Positions 37,828-45,914 of a stretch of DNA of 48,319 nucleotides are shown here, piece by piece; within the stretch, counting starts at the first letter, position 1; each line of letters opens with the position of its first letter. The notes under the pieces are model-generated. The model had not been told where the DNA came from and did not search any database. It worked only from the letters and a program-made list of their open reading frames with translations. A program made the translations under genes and the position numbers. The stretch comes from Bacteroidaceae bacterium. GTDB lineage: Bacteria > Bacteroidota > Bacteroidia > Bacteroidales > Bacteroidaceae. Where the stretch lies: NCBI GenBank assembly GCA_017483605.1, contig JAFUWG010000021.1, positions 1 through 48,319 of the forward strand. Reading direction: 5' to 3'.

Positions 37828-38550
37828 TCAGTCTTTCGTGATGAGTTTGTAGCCTATGCCGCGCACGTTGATGATGCGGATGTCGGGGTCGCGAGAGAGT
37901 TTGTGGCGAAGTTTGGAAATGAAGACATGGAGGCTGCGGGTGTTGAAGAAGGAGTCGTCGCCCCAGAGTTCGAGGAGGATGTCGCGGATGGGCACCACGT
38001 CACCTCGGTGCTGGCAGAGCCGTTTCAGGATTTCAGCCTCTCGATGGGAAAGCGAGAAGACCTGCGGGGTGAAGTCAGCATCGGAGAAAAGGAGTTGCTG
38101 GGTGAGGGTGTCGAGTTGGTAGTTGCCGAGGATGAAGCGGTGCTCCTCCTTCTTGTCGGGGGCGGGAGCGATGCAGGCACGTCCGACGAGGGCTTTGAGA
38201 CGAATCATCAGTTCCTGCATGCCAAAGGGTTTGCGAAGGTAGTCGTTGGCTCCGAGTTCAAAACCATGCACCACGTCTTCGGTGGCAGTACGTGCGGTGA
38301 GGAAGAGGACGGGAATGTGTGGGTCGTTCTGACGAAGACGTTTCACCATGTCGAAACCATCCATGCGGGGCATCATCACGTCGGCAACGATGATGTCGGG
38401 ATGGAGTGTGTGGTACATCCGCAAACCTTCTTCGCCGTCGTGAGCAATGTGAATGATGAAGCCTTGCTGATCGAGCGTGTCTTTGATGATGAGGGCGAGG
38501 GTGGCTTCATCCTCAACCAAGAGTACCGTTATGTTTTCGTTTGGAGTCAT
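37828..38550 (-). CDS. Response regulator transcription factor, OmpR/PhoB family
   Basis: A 240-residue regulator when started at the ATG at 38550 (MTPNENITVLLVED); earlier in-frame codons overlap the kinase gene. The receiver domain has VLLVEDEAT, the phospho-acceptor Asp in PDIIVADVMMPRMDGFD, the switch threonine in VLFLTARTA and K in DYLRKPF. The C-terminal winged helix shows LSHREAEILKRLCQ, ILLELWGDDSFF and VFISKLRHKLSRDP, ending RGIGYKLI. It follows the kinase gene by 5 bases. The outer-membrane barrel gene on the other side of the kinase is a plausible target. Confidence 0.94.
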   Translation of the reverse strand: MTPNENITVLLVEDEATLALIIKDTLDQQGFIIHIAHDGEEGLRMYHTLHPDIIVADVMMPRMDGFDMVKRLRQNDPHIPVLFLTARTATEDVVHGFELGANDYLRKPFGMQELMIRLKALVGRACIAPAPDKKEEHRFILGNYQLDTLTQQLLFSDADFTPQVFSLSHREAEILKRLCQHRGDVVPIRDILLELWGDDSFFNTRSLHVFISKLRHKLSRDPDIRIINVRGIGYKLITKD

Positions 38551-38555
38551 AGGAA

Positions 38556-40211
38556 TTATAGGAAAGAGATGAGCATGCCGCCCATGAGCCATGCCAATAG
38601 GTTGAGCGTGTGGGCGTTAGGTTTGGGAAAATGAAGGATGAACGTGCTGCCCTCCCCTGGCTTACTATCGACAGAAACAGAGCCTCGGTGCAACCGCATC
38701 ATGGTCGCCACGTAATAGAGCCCGAGTCCATGCCCTTTCACGTTGTGGAGGTTGCCGTTGGGCACACGATAAAACTTTTCAAAGATGTGGCGTTGCTGCT
38801 CGAGGGTGATGCCGATGCCACGGTCGCTGACAGAGATGAACGTTGTCCCATCGCGAGTGATGCCGCCACAAACGTTGATGTCAGCCTCTGCCACCGAGTA
38901 TTTCACCGCATTATCCAGCAGATTGCCTAGCATCTGCAAGAGCAAGGTGCGGTCGGCGGTCAGCATCAGGTTGTCGGGCTGAATGGCGGTGGCGATATGG
39001 AGCGGCTTTTCGTTCTTCATCTTCAGAGTCTCCACGGCAGCAGCCACAACCTCTTTCACATTCAGCACTTCCAGTTTCAGCGTAAAGTTTTTCTGCCGTT
39101 CTGCACTCATCGACAGAATCTGCTCCACCATACCACCCAATCGTTGCAGTTGCTCCTGAGAGACACGAAGGTATTTTTCCCGTGTCGCCGCGTCCTCTCC
39201 TTGATGGAAATGCAACAGGGCATCGTTGGCAGCGTATGCCACAGCGATGGGGGTCTTCAGTTCGTGGGTGATGTTATGGGTGAAGTCGCTCTTCATCTCG
39301 TCGAGTGTCTTCTGTTTCAGCAGCGTGTGGATGAGATACCAGAACGTAAAGACTAGAACAATCAACGTGAACAGGGAACTGGCGATGATGCCTTTCAGCG
39401 ACTTCAACACGCTCACAGCGACTGGCTCCATCCACAGGCGATAGAGGTCGTGCTGCGACGAAGTGTAGTGGTAATCGTAATGCACGGCTTTCTCGGTCGG
39501 TTGATAGTGAGGCGTGGTAATCATGTTAAGTGTATCTATTCCCAGTGTGTCCGTCTCATCAACCGCATTCACATGGAAATGAAATTGCTCCAGCCGATGT
39601 GATGTGTCGATGTGATGCTCTTGCAGCCTCAACGTCAGGAGGCTGTCGAACACCGTCACGTCAGGTTCGCTCAACAGGTCGATGCCGTTGTGGATGCCCT
39701 GCTGCATCATCTGCGTCAAGTCGCGGACAGACTTCTGGTCGTCTACCACGGCGGAGAAAAGCCCGTTCCCACCACTGACCAATGCCTTGTTTTTCTCGGC
39801 TTCTTCTGTGTCGTATGAATGCACGTCCACCCGCATGTGCCGTTTGCCAGCCACGCTGTCACGCCGAATGGTGATGGTGTCCGTCAGTTCCTCGTCCTTC
39901 ATGATGATGGCGTCGTAGCCCTTCTGACGGACGGCAGTGAAAGAGCCAGCGTACACCATCTGATTGTCCACGTCCATCTTGTAGCCCGTGGCATAACTGA
40001 CCTCACCATGCGTTTGTGTCTTTTGCGAGAGTTTGGCGATGCGGAGCACCATCTCGTTATAGTCAGAGATTCGAAGTGCCTCCACAATGCTCTCCTCCAT
40101 CTCCTGCTTGCGGGTCTCGTAGAGATTGTGAAGGCAGTAAAGTTGGAAGAGGAAGATGGCTGCAAGGGCGGTGCAGACAAGAATGGTGATGGTTTTGAGT
40201 GGCAGTTTCAT
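38556..40211 (-). CDS. Sensor histidine kinase
   Basis: A 551-residue membrane kinase. TM1 (ITILVCTALAAIFLFQLYCL) is followed by a periplasmic sensor of about 240 residues with no recognised fold and TM2 (IIASSLFTLIVLVFTFWYL). The HisKA H-box is FTHNITHELKTPIAVAYAAN. The HATPase has NLLDNAVKYS, SVSDRGIGITLEQQRHIFEKFYR and GHGLGLYYVATMMRLHRG. It ends in a short hydrophobic tail (LNLLAWLMGGMLISFL). It pairs with the response regulator immediately downstream. The gene is divergent from the outer-membrane protein gene, with -7 boxes at 40216 and 40333. Confidence 0.93.
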   Translation of the reverse strand: MKLPLKTITILVCTALAAIFLFQLYCLHNLYETRKQEMEESIVEALRISDYNEMVLRIAKLSQKTQTHGEVSYATGYKMDVDNQMVYAGSFTAVRQKGYDAIIMKDEELTDTITIRRDSVAGKRHMRVDVHSYDTEEAEKNKALVSGGNGLFSAVVDDQKSVRDLTQMMQQGIHNGIDLLSEPDVTVFDSLLTLRLQEHHIDTSHRLEQFHFHVNAVDETDTLGIDTLNMITTPHYQPTEKAVHYDYHYTSSQHDLYRLWMEPVAVSVLKSLKGIIASSLFTLIVLVFTFWYLIHTLLKQKTLDEMKSDFTHNITHELKTPIAVAYAANDALLHFHQGEDAATREKYLRVSQEQLQRLGGMVEQILSMSAERQKNFTLKLEVLNVKEVVAAAVETLKMKNEKPLHIATAIQPDNLMLTADRTLLLQMLGNLLDNAVKYSVAEADINVCGGITRDGTTFISVSDRGIGITLEQQRHIFEKFYRVPNGNLHNVKGHGLGLYYVATMMRLHRGSVSVDSKPGEGSTFILHFPKPNAHTLNLLAWLMGGMLISFL

Positions 40212-40215
40212 GCTG

Positions 40216-40223
40216 CAAAATTA
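40216..40223 (-). promoter_or_regulatory. -7 box of the two-component operon
   Basis: Plus-strand CAAAATTA reads TAATTTTG on the minus strand, 4 bases before the kinase ATG. The transcript would be leaderless or nearly so. Confidence 0.5.
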
Positions 40224-40332
40224 AGGGTTTTCAGGGAGATTCCATGTTTTTGATAAGACTAAATAACACTTTTCTGTCTCGTTGGTAAGACTACGTAACC
40301 AAAAGTCTTCTTCATGAACGAAAAAGGCTCCG

Positions 40333-40340
40333 TAACTTTG
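40333..40340 (+). promoter_or_regulatory. -7 box of the outer-membrane barrel gene
   Basis: TAACTTTG, 13 bases before the ATG at 40354. Confidence 0.6.
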
Positions 40341-40353
40341 CAGCAAAAACAAC

Positions 40354-42456
40354 ATGAAGAAACTATTGACCATCATGGCATGGGCGGCACTGCCCATCTG
40401 TAGCGTAGCCCAAAGCGACACGCTCTCTACTCATCAAATCCAAATAGCCACCACCGACAGCCTCCAACTCACCCTGCCCGAAGTGATGGTGAAGGGTGAA
40501 CGCCCCATCGTGCAAATCGATGGCAGCAAACTCATCTTCGACATGCCCCAACTGACGGAGGGCAAACCGCTCGACAACGCTTTCGACGCTCTGAAAGAAC
40601 TGCCCGGCGTGACCACCACGGACGACGACGTACAACTGGGCGGACAGTCGGTGCCCATCATCATCAATGGCAAACTCACCTCCATGACCCGCCAGCAACT
40701 CCTCACCCTGCTCAAGTCCACACCTGCCAGCCGACTGCAAAAGGCGGAACTGATGATGGCTGCCCCTGCCAAGTACCAAGTGCGGGGTGCCCTCCTCAAT
40801 CTGGTGCTGAACAAAGCCACCGACGGAGATACCGCCCTGCAAGGCGAACTCTATGCCAAAGCGGAAACGGAGCACGAAGCCTCGTTCAACGAACGTGCCA
40901 CCCTGCTCTATCACCAAGGCAAACTCTCGCTCGATGCCCTCTACAGCATCAGCCACGGCAAGGGCTATCACACAACGCATCAGACGGGCCTCCACACCCT
41001 GAACGACGGCACCCAACACCCCATCGACACTCGCAACGTGACCCACTCCGATGCCCGCCCCACCCACGACTACCGCATCGGGCTCGACTACGACTTTTCC
41101 GACCAGCACCAACTGAGCCTCGCCTACACCGGCAATAACGACGGCGGCAACTACCAGAGCCACATGACGGGTGTGCAGCAATCGGCCATCGCCAACACCA
41201 AGAAGGACATCCTCCACAACGGGCACATCGACTACACCCTTCCCTTCGGGCTGAACATCGGGGCTGACCTCACCTACTACGAAAGCAACCACTCGCAAGA
41301 CCTCGTCAGCAACCTCAACGGCAGCCAACTGGACTTCTTCACACAAAACCAGCAACGCATCAACCGCACCAAATACTTCCTCCGCCAAGAGCACACCCTG
41401 AAGAAAAACTGGAGCCTCAACTACGGAGCCACCTACACCTACGTGATTGACCACAGCCGACAGCACTACACCGCCACGGGCAGCACCCTGCAAAGCGACC
41501 TGCCCGATGACCTCCTGTCTCGCAACACAGAAAAGACCTTCAACCTCTACGCAGGGGCTTCCCACACATTCAGCACCCACCTCTCGGCGGAAGCCTCTCT
41601 CGCCGCCGAACACTACCGCACACCCGTGTGGAACGATTGGGACTTCTTCCCGACCCTCAACCTCTCCTTCACTCCACAGGCCCAATGCATCTGGCAACTC
41701 TCCCTCAGCAGCGACAAACGCTATCCCGACTATTGGGCTGTGCAGAACGCCACCACCTACTATGGCGGTGCGTATGAAGAAATCCTTGGTAATCCACTGC
41801 TGAAACCCTCCAAGACCTACAGCACCAGCATCAGCCACATCCTGAAGGGCAAGTACATCTTCCGCACTTGGTTCACCTATCAGAAAGACTATTTCATGCA
41901 AACCATGTACCAGTCGCCCGAACGCTTCAACGAAATCGCCCAGTTCAACAACTTCGACTTCCATCAACAGGCGGGACTGATGACATCCCTGCCTTTTAAC
42001 CTCTCATGGTGGTTCACCACTCGCCTCAACCTCATCGGCGTGTGGATGCGAGAGAAGGACAGCGACTACTACACCTGCCCCTTCGGCCGCGACATCGCCT
42101 ACGGCATGGCTACTTCCAGCACCACCCTCCGCTTCTCCCGTCGCCGCAACCTCTCCCTCACCGTCTATGGCTTCATCCGCAGCAAAGCCATCCAAGGCAC
42201 GATGGACCTCCCCGCCTCGGGCAATCTCGACCTCACCCTCCGCTATGCCTTTGCCCACTCCCGTGCCATCCTCACCGCCTACTGCCAAGACCTCTTCCAA
42301 ACCCGCTCCATCTCCCCCACCATCACCTGGGCACACCAACGCCTCCGCACCGACTTCTCCTGCTACCGCATCGCTGGCATCACCTTCACCTACAAGTTTG
42401 GCGGCTACAAGGAAAAGAAGCGCGAGGAAGTGGACACGTCGAGGATGAGGAAATGA
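40354..42456 (+). CDS. TonB-dependent receptor-like outer-membrane beta-barrel protein
   Basis: A 700-residue outer-membrane protein. Signal peptide LLTIMAWAALPICSVAQ. A plug-like domain follows (about residues 40-150): LPEVMVKGERPIVQIDGSKL, LDNAFDALKELPGVTT and VPIIINGKLTSMTRQQLLTL. The rest is a barrel with many aromatic-ended strands, of the outer-membrane beta-barrel family 3 type. The usual N-terminal carboxypeptidase-regulatory-like domain is absent and no SusD partner is encoded, so nutrient uptake of the SusC kind is unlikely. It is divergent from a sensor kinase and may be its regulated target. The ligand is unknown. The short tail, KEKKREEVDTSRMRK, is charged and does not end in an aromatic residue. 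Confidence 0.85.
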   Translation: MKKLLTIMAWAALPICSVAQSDTLSTHQIQIATTDSLQLTLPEVMVKGERPIVQIDGSKLIFDMPQLTEGKPLDNAFDALKELPGVTTTDDDVQLGGQSVPIIINGKLTSMTRQQLLTLLKSTPASRLQKAELMMAAPAKYQVRGALLNLVLNKATDGDTALQGELYAKAETEHEASFNERATLLYHQGKLSLDALYSISHGKGYHTTHQTGLHTLNDGTQHPIDTRNVTHSDARPTHDYRIGLDYDFSDQHQLSLAYTGNNDGGNYQSHMTGVQQSAIANTKKDILHNGHIDYTLPFGLNIGADLTYYESNHSQDLVSNLNGSQLDFFTQNQQRINRTKYFLRQEHTLKKNWSLNYGATYTYVIDHSRQHYTATGSTLQSDLPDDLLSRNTEKTFNLYAGASHTFSTHLSAEASLAAEHYRTPVWNDWDFFPTLNLSFTPQAQCIWQLSLSSDKRYPDYWAVQNATTYYGGAYEEILGNPLLKPSKTYSTSISHILKGKYIFRTWFTYQKDYFMQTMYQSPERFNEIAQFNNFDFHQQAGLMTSLPFNLSWWFTTRLNLIGVWMREKDSDYYTCPFGRDIAYGMATSSTTLRFSRRRNLSLTVYGFIRSKAIQGTMDLPASGNLDLTLRYAFAHSRAILTAYCQDLFQTRSISPTITWAHQRLRTDFSCYRIAGITFTYKFGGYKEKKREEVDTSRMRK

Positions 42457-42460
42457 AGGG

Positions 42461-43174
42461 TCACATCCGCTTATAAAGGCTCCAAGGCACGTTCTTGTTC
42501 AGCAGAGCAAGGACGTGCCAGCGTCTGGTGACGTATGCCACACCTTTCTTCTTCCGGATGGCAGACAAGATTTGCGAAGCGACCTTCTCGACAGGCATCA
42601 CCCAAAAAAGCCCTTCGCCTTTCGCCATCGCCGTGTCAGTGAGCCCGGGGCGGATGTCAGTCACAACGACTTTCTTCCCGCCCTTAAAGGCCTTCTTCCG
42701 CAATGCCTCCAGATAGTTGATTTGGTAGGCTTTGGTGGCACTGTATGCAGGTGCGTTCGGTTCGCCCCGCAAGCCGCCCACAGAGGTAATGGCGACAAGA
42801 TGTCCCTGTCCCTGCTGCTTAAAGCGCCGATAAAGTGCATCTACCACATACGTCCAACCCACGACATTCGTCTGAATGGCTGGCACTTCCCTTTCATAGT
42901 CAAGGGCGGCATTCAGTTCTCCCGTGCCTGCACAGACAATGGCAAGGTCAAGGCGTCCCACCTTCCCTGCCAGTCTTTCTATCACCGCTGACACCTCTTC
43001 GATGTTCGTCACATCGGCTTTCTCCGCAAAGATTTTCTCAGGATTGCGTTGGCACAACTCATCCAACAGGCACTGCCGCCGTCCAACGACAGCCACCGTA
43101 TTGTCCTCCTTTGCCAACTTTTCAAACAATGCCCTTCCGATACCCGAAGTGGCTCCAACAATCAAAATATTCAT
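42461..43174 (-). CDS. Short-chain dehydrogenase/reductase
   Basis: A 237-residue SDR oxidoreductase. The cofactor motif is ILIVGATSGIGRALFEKL (GxxxGxG) and VVGRRQCLLDEL suggests NADP preference through the arginines. AIVCAGTGELN, the catalytic Ser in AITSVGGLRG, and YSATKAY (YxxxK) are intact. DIRPGLTDTAMAKG follows. The substrate is unknown. It is convergent with the outer-membrane barrel gene (4-base gap) and monocistronic from the -7 box at 43185. Confidence 0.93.
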   Translation of the reverse strand: MNILIVGATSGIGRALFEKLAKEDNTVAVVGRRQCLLDELCQRNPEKIFAEKADVTNIEEVSAVIERLAGKVGRLDLAIVCAGTGELNAALDYEREVPAIQTNVVGWTYVVDALYRRFKQQGQGHLVAITSVGGLRGEPNAPAYSATKAYQINYLEALRKKAFKGGKKVVVTDIRPGLTDTAMAKGEGLFWVMPVEKVASQILSAIRKKKGVAYVTRRWHVLALLNKNVPWSLYKRM

Positions 43175-43184
43175 GTTTTTTCTG

Positions 43185-43192
43185 CAAAGGTA
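43185..43192 (-). promoter_or_regulatory. -7 box of the SDR gene
   Basis: Plus-strand CAAAGGTA reads TACCTTTG on the minus strand, 10 bases before the ATG, predicting a very short leader. Confidence 0.55.
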
Positions 43193-43263
43193 CGAACTTT
43201 TCCCTGTCCTCTATGCGACTTCTTCGTTATAAAAACATAAAGAAAAGTTATTTAGTCTAAACA

Positions 43264-44301
43264 TCAAACCTTACAGATGGTTTGAGTCATCCCATTCAGT
43301 GTCAAGCACATCTCTCGGGTCAAAGGAATGCGTTGGTTCTGGTGCTCCCATGGGGCAAGGAGGAGGAAGCGACCTTCGGAACAGGCTTGGAAGTATTGAT
43401 GCCCAGGCTTGGAGAAGGTGTTGAAGCCCCAAGGGGTGAGGAAGATGAGAGGGAGGCGAGCGTCGAGAGCGGCACGCATGATGGCTTGCTCGCCTTTGGA
43501 GATGGCAGGGGAGACAAGGATGGCACCTTGCTTTGCCTCTTTCAAGAAAAAGGCAACCTTTTCTTGAATTTGTTCATCAGTGAGGCTGCGGGAGCACTGC
43601 ACTTGCAGTTTTCGGGGGTAGTTGAGCAAGAACTGGTTGCCAATGGCTGCATAAGTCTGCCCGGCGATGTTGATGCCGAAACGGACACGAAAGAGATCGG
43701 GGTGCTCACGTTTGATGAGGAGGCGGAGGGGGTTAGTGTGGAGATAGTCAATCCACCGTTGGAGTTCACCTTTGCCAGAAAGGATGTGGTCGTTGTAACC
43801 ACGAGACCAGAGGTAGCCGTGGGTGCGGTCGTCTTTGGGTTTCTTTTGTCCGCTTTGCTGCAACAATGTTGCAGCATAGTTGACAGGCAGACCTAACAGC
43901 AACTCACGGTAAGCCTTGTTGCAACCAGTTTTGAAGCCTTTGATAACTTTGCCCAAATGTTGCCCCATCCTTTCTCTCACAAAGAGAATGCCATGCAGAT
44001 GGTCGGGCATCATTTGCAATGCTACCACTTTAATTTCTGGGTGTAAAGTTTCTATCTCCATCCAACATCCCCATACTCGTTCTCCCAACTCCGACAACTC
44101 CACCCTTGGATACTCCGCCGTTCCCTTTTCCGCATCGCTTCTTCCCGCCAACTTTCCCAACAGCGGTCGCCTCCCCTCCACCGTCATCGTGATGAGGTAG
44201 ATGCGGCGTGATTCATAGTCATGCCCCACCCGCCGCCGAAGCATGGAGGGTTTCTTCTCGCCAGCAAAGGGCTTATGTTTCTCGTAGTCTTCTTTATTCA
44301 T
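43264..44301 (-). CDS. REP-associated-type tyrosine (HUH, Y1) transposase with Rossmann/DprA-like C-terminal domain
   Basis: A 345-residue protein. The N-terminal 200 residues are an IS200/RAYT-like HUH nuclease: YLITMTVEGRRPLLG, the metal-binding HUH motif in ALQMMPDHLHGILFVRE, the candidate catalytic Tyr in LWSRGYNDHILSG, and DYLHTNPLRLLIK. These match single-copy transposases that mobilise REP palindromes. The last 100 residues (EAKQGAILVSPAISKGEQAI, LPLIFLTPWG, SKPGHQYFQACSEGRFLLLA) look like a Rossmann domain similar to DprA/Smf; this is inferred from pattern. There are no terminal inverted repeats and no second copy. The ATG overlaps the stop of the ComEA-like gene by 8 bases, so it behaves as a domesticated operon gene. 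Confidence 0.85.
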   Translation of the reverse strand: MNKEDYEKHKPFAGEKKPSMLRRRVGHDYESRRIYLITMTVEGRRPLLGKLAGRSDAEKGTAEYPRVELSELGERVWGCWMEIETLHPEIKVVALQMMPDHLHGILFVRERMGQHLGKVIKGFKTGCNKAYRELLLGLPVNYAATLLQQSGQKKPKDDRTHGYLWSRGYNDHILSGKGELQRWIDYLHTNPLRLLIKREHPDLFRVRFGINIAGQTYAAIGNQFLLNYPRKLQVQCSRSLTDEQIQEKVAFFLKEAKQGAILVSPAISKGEQAIMRAALDARLPLIFLTPWGFNTFSKPGHQYFQACSEGRFLLLAPWEHQNQRIPLTREMCLTLNGMTQTICKV

Positions 44302-45166
44302 AATTGATGTAAGGCTTGAGCCGTTCCCATTCTTCTGTGGTGAAGATACCTGTGGAGAGAAGTTGCTGCTGGTTCTGAATTTCTCCGTAGAGGCGGAGAT
44401 ATTGGAGCAGGGCTTTCTTTTGGTCGTAGGTGATGTAGGGGTGGCTGTTCAATTGTTGGAAAGAGGCTCGGTTGATGTTGATTTTTGTGAGCGAGGGGGT
44501 GTCGGAGATGGTGAACCACTCCAGCAGTTCGGGGGAGAAGATGGAGATTTCGAGGAGTTGTTGCGGAGCATAGAAGCCGCCCAGACGTTGGCGATAGCGG
44601 AGGATGGCGTTGCTGATGCCCACACCGATGCCGGGGATGCGGCAAAGCGTGGCGGAATCCGCCTCGTTCACATCCACCTTGACCAGCGAACGAAACTTGT
44701 TGGACACAAAATGAGCAGCCGTATCCCTTCGCTCCAACCGCTCTCCCCGTTCCTCGCGGCGAGCCACCTTTTCCTTCTCAGGTAAAGCACCCACACGCAC
44801 ATACGGAGCCACCCTTTCCACGTCCTCCTCCGTCCACCCATAAGTCTTCCCCATGTCGTCAGCCGAGCGGAACACCTTGCCCGCCGCACGGTAATGCAGG
44901 AAATTCTTCACTTTCCATGCCTTGATGCCAAAGCCGACAAGCGTGAGGGAATCCACCGTGTTGGGGTCGAACGCACGAAGCGAAACGCCAGAAATGGGGG
45001 GGGTAATTTTTCCCGCATCCGTCATCGCCTCCCCCTCCGCAGCGGGGACGGGCTGAACAGAAGGCCTATCCACCACCAGCAGCACCCCGATGCAGAACAC
45101 AGCGATGCACCCCAACGCCACAATTGCCCGTCGGTCGCTCTTCTTGAAGTAGAAAATGTTTTTCAT
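44294..45166 (-). CDS. ComEA-like helix-hairpin-helix protein
   Basis: A 290-residue protein started at the ATG at 45166 (MKNIFYFKKSDRR); in-frame codons upstream are in the promoter region. One TM anchor (IVALGCIAVFCIGVLLVV) places the rest in the periplasm. Three HhH-type regions follow: FDPNTVDSLTLVGFGIKAWK, VDVNEADSATLCRIPGIGVG with ISNAILRYRQRLGGF, and ININRASFQQLNSHPYITYD. The middle one is the canonical ComEA DNA-binding form. In naturally competent bacteria ComEA binds incoming DNA; here a DNA-uptake role is inference. It is followed by, and overlaps, the RAYT-like gene. Confidence 0.88.
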   Translation of the reverse strand: MKNIFYFKKSDRRAIVALGCIAVFCIGVLLVVDRPSVQPVPAAEGEAMTDAGKITPPISGVSLRAFDPNTVDSLTLVGFGIKAWKVKNFLHYRAAGKVFRSADDMGKTYGWTEEDVERVAPYVRVGALPEKEKVARREERGERLERRDTAAHFVSNKFRSLVKVDVNEADSATLCRIPGIGVGISNAILRYRQRLGGFYAPQQLLEISIFSPELLEWFTISDTPSLTKININRASFQQLNSHPYITYDQKKALLQYLRLYGEIQNQQQLLSTGIFTTEEWERLKPYINYE

Positions 45167-45170
45167 GCCA

Positions 45171-45178
45171 CAAAGGTA
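45171..45178 (-). promoter_or_regulatory. -7 box of the comEA-like/RAYT operon
   Basis: Plus-strand CAAAGGTA reads TACCTTTG on the minus strand, only 4 bases before the ATG, so the mRNA should be leaderless. Confidence 0.6.
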
Positions 45179-45263
45179 TGAATTTTCTCCCCTTTTTTCT
45201 CGTTTTCTTTTGTTTTTTCTTGTTTTTCCGAAGGCACAAAGTGCAAGAACCACTGAAAATCAC

Positions 45264-45271
45264 TACTTTTG
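45264..45271 (+). promoter_or_regulatory. -7 box of the UDG-family gene
   Basis: TACTTTTG, 16 bases before the ATG at 45288. Confidence 0.6.
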
Positions 45272-45287
45272 CAAAAACAAAACGCCC

Positions 45288-45914
45288 ATGACCTACCTGA
45301 ACACCGACAACATCGCCCGCAGCACCGCCGATGTGGAGTACCATCCGCTCATCCCCTTCCTGCCCGAGAACGCCCGTGTGCTCTTCCTCGGCAGTTTTCC
45401 GCCGCAGAGGAAACGCTGGTGCATGGACTTTTACTACCCTAACTTCATCAACGACCACTGGCGCATCCAGGGGCAAATCTTCTTCGGCGACAGGAACCAC
45501 TTTGTCGATGCCGAGCACAAACGCTTCAAACTGGAAGACATCGTTGCCCATTGCCACCAGAAAGGCATCGCCTTCTTCGACACCTCCACCGCCATCCGCC
45601 GCCTCAAGGACAACGCCTCCGACAAGTTCCTCGAAGTCGTCGTCCCCACCGACATCCCAGCCCTCCTTCGGCAACTGCCTCACTGCCAAGCCATTGTCAC
45701 CACAGGCGAAAAAGCCACCGACACCATCTGTGCCTCCTTGGGCATTCCCCAGCCGCCCAAGGTGAACACCTCCGTCCCCATTCCCCACGTCCACAACAAA
45801 GACGGAAAGCCGCTTCTTCTCTACCGCCTTCCGTCGTCCTCGCGTGCCTACCCCCTCGCTTTCGAAAAGAAGGTCGCCGCCTATCAGCAGATGTTCCGTC
45901 AGATGCTATTCTGA
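45288..45914 (+). CDS. Uracil-DNA glycosylase superfamily protein
   Basis: A 208-residue protein of the UDG superfamily (mismatch/uracil glycosylase-like group). VLFLGSFPPQRKRWCMDFYY holds the first motif (GSFPP in place of GxxPG), GIAFFDTSTAIRRLKDNASD follows, QAIVTTGEKATDTI is the central strand, and YRLPSSSRAYP replaces the usual HPSP loop. This group is common in Bacteroidota; several members are annotated as glycosylases without proof. The start is the ATG 16 bases after the -7 box. It is divergent from the comEA-like operon and overlaps the GH28 gene tail-to-tail by 9 bases. Confidence 0.85.
   Translation: MTYLNTDNIARSTADVEYHPLIPFLPENARVLFLGSFPPQRKRWCMDFYYPNFINDHWRIQGQIFFGDRNHFVDAEHKRFKLEDIVAHCHQKGIAFFDTSTAIRRLKDNASDKFLEVVVPTDIPALLRQLPHCQAIVTTGEKATDTICASLGIPQPPKVNTSVPIPHVHNKDGKPLLLYRLPSSSRAYPLAFEKKVAAYQQMFRQMLF

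Noticed and set aside
40363-41967. A 534-codon open frame on the minus strand opposite the outer-membrane barrel gene
   Set aside because: The translated sequence has no recognisable domain and is rich in V, G, E and H as expected from the reverse of a G+C-rich gene. The plus-strand frame has a signal peptide, plug and barrel.
40354-42456. SusC-type nutrient receptor of a polysaccharide utilisation locus with the GH28 gene
   Set aside because: No SusD partner, no N-terminal carboxypeptidase-like domain, and the GH28 gene is several unrelated genes away.
43264-44301. Active insertion sequence of the IS200/IS605 group
   Set aside because: No subterminal hairpins, TnpB or second copy were found, and the gene is translationally coupled to a chromosomal HhH gene with an extra C-terminal domain, so a domesticated RAYT-like enzyme fits better.
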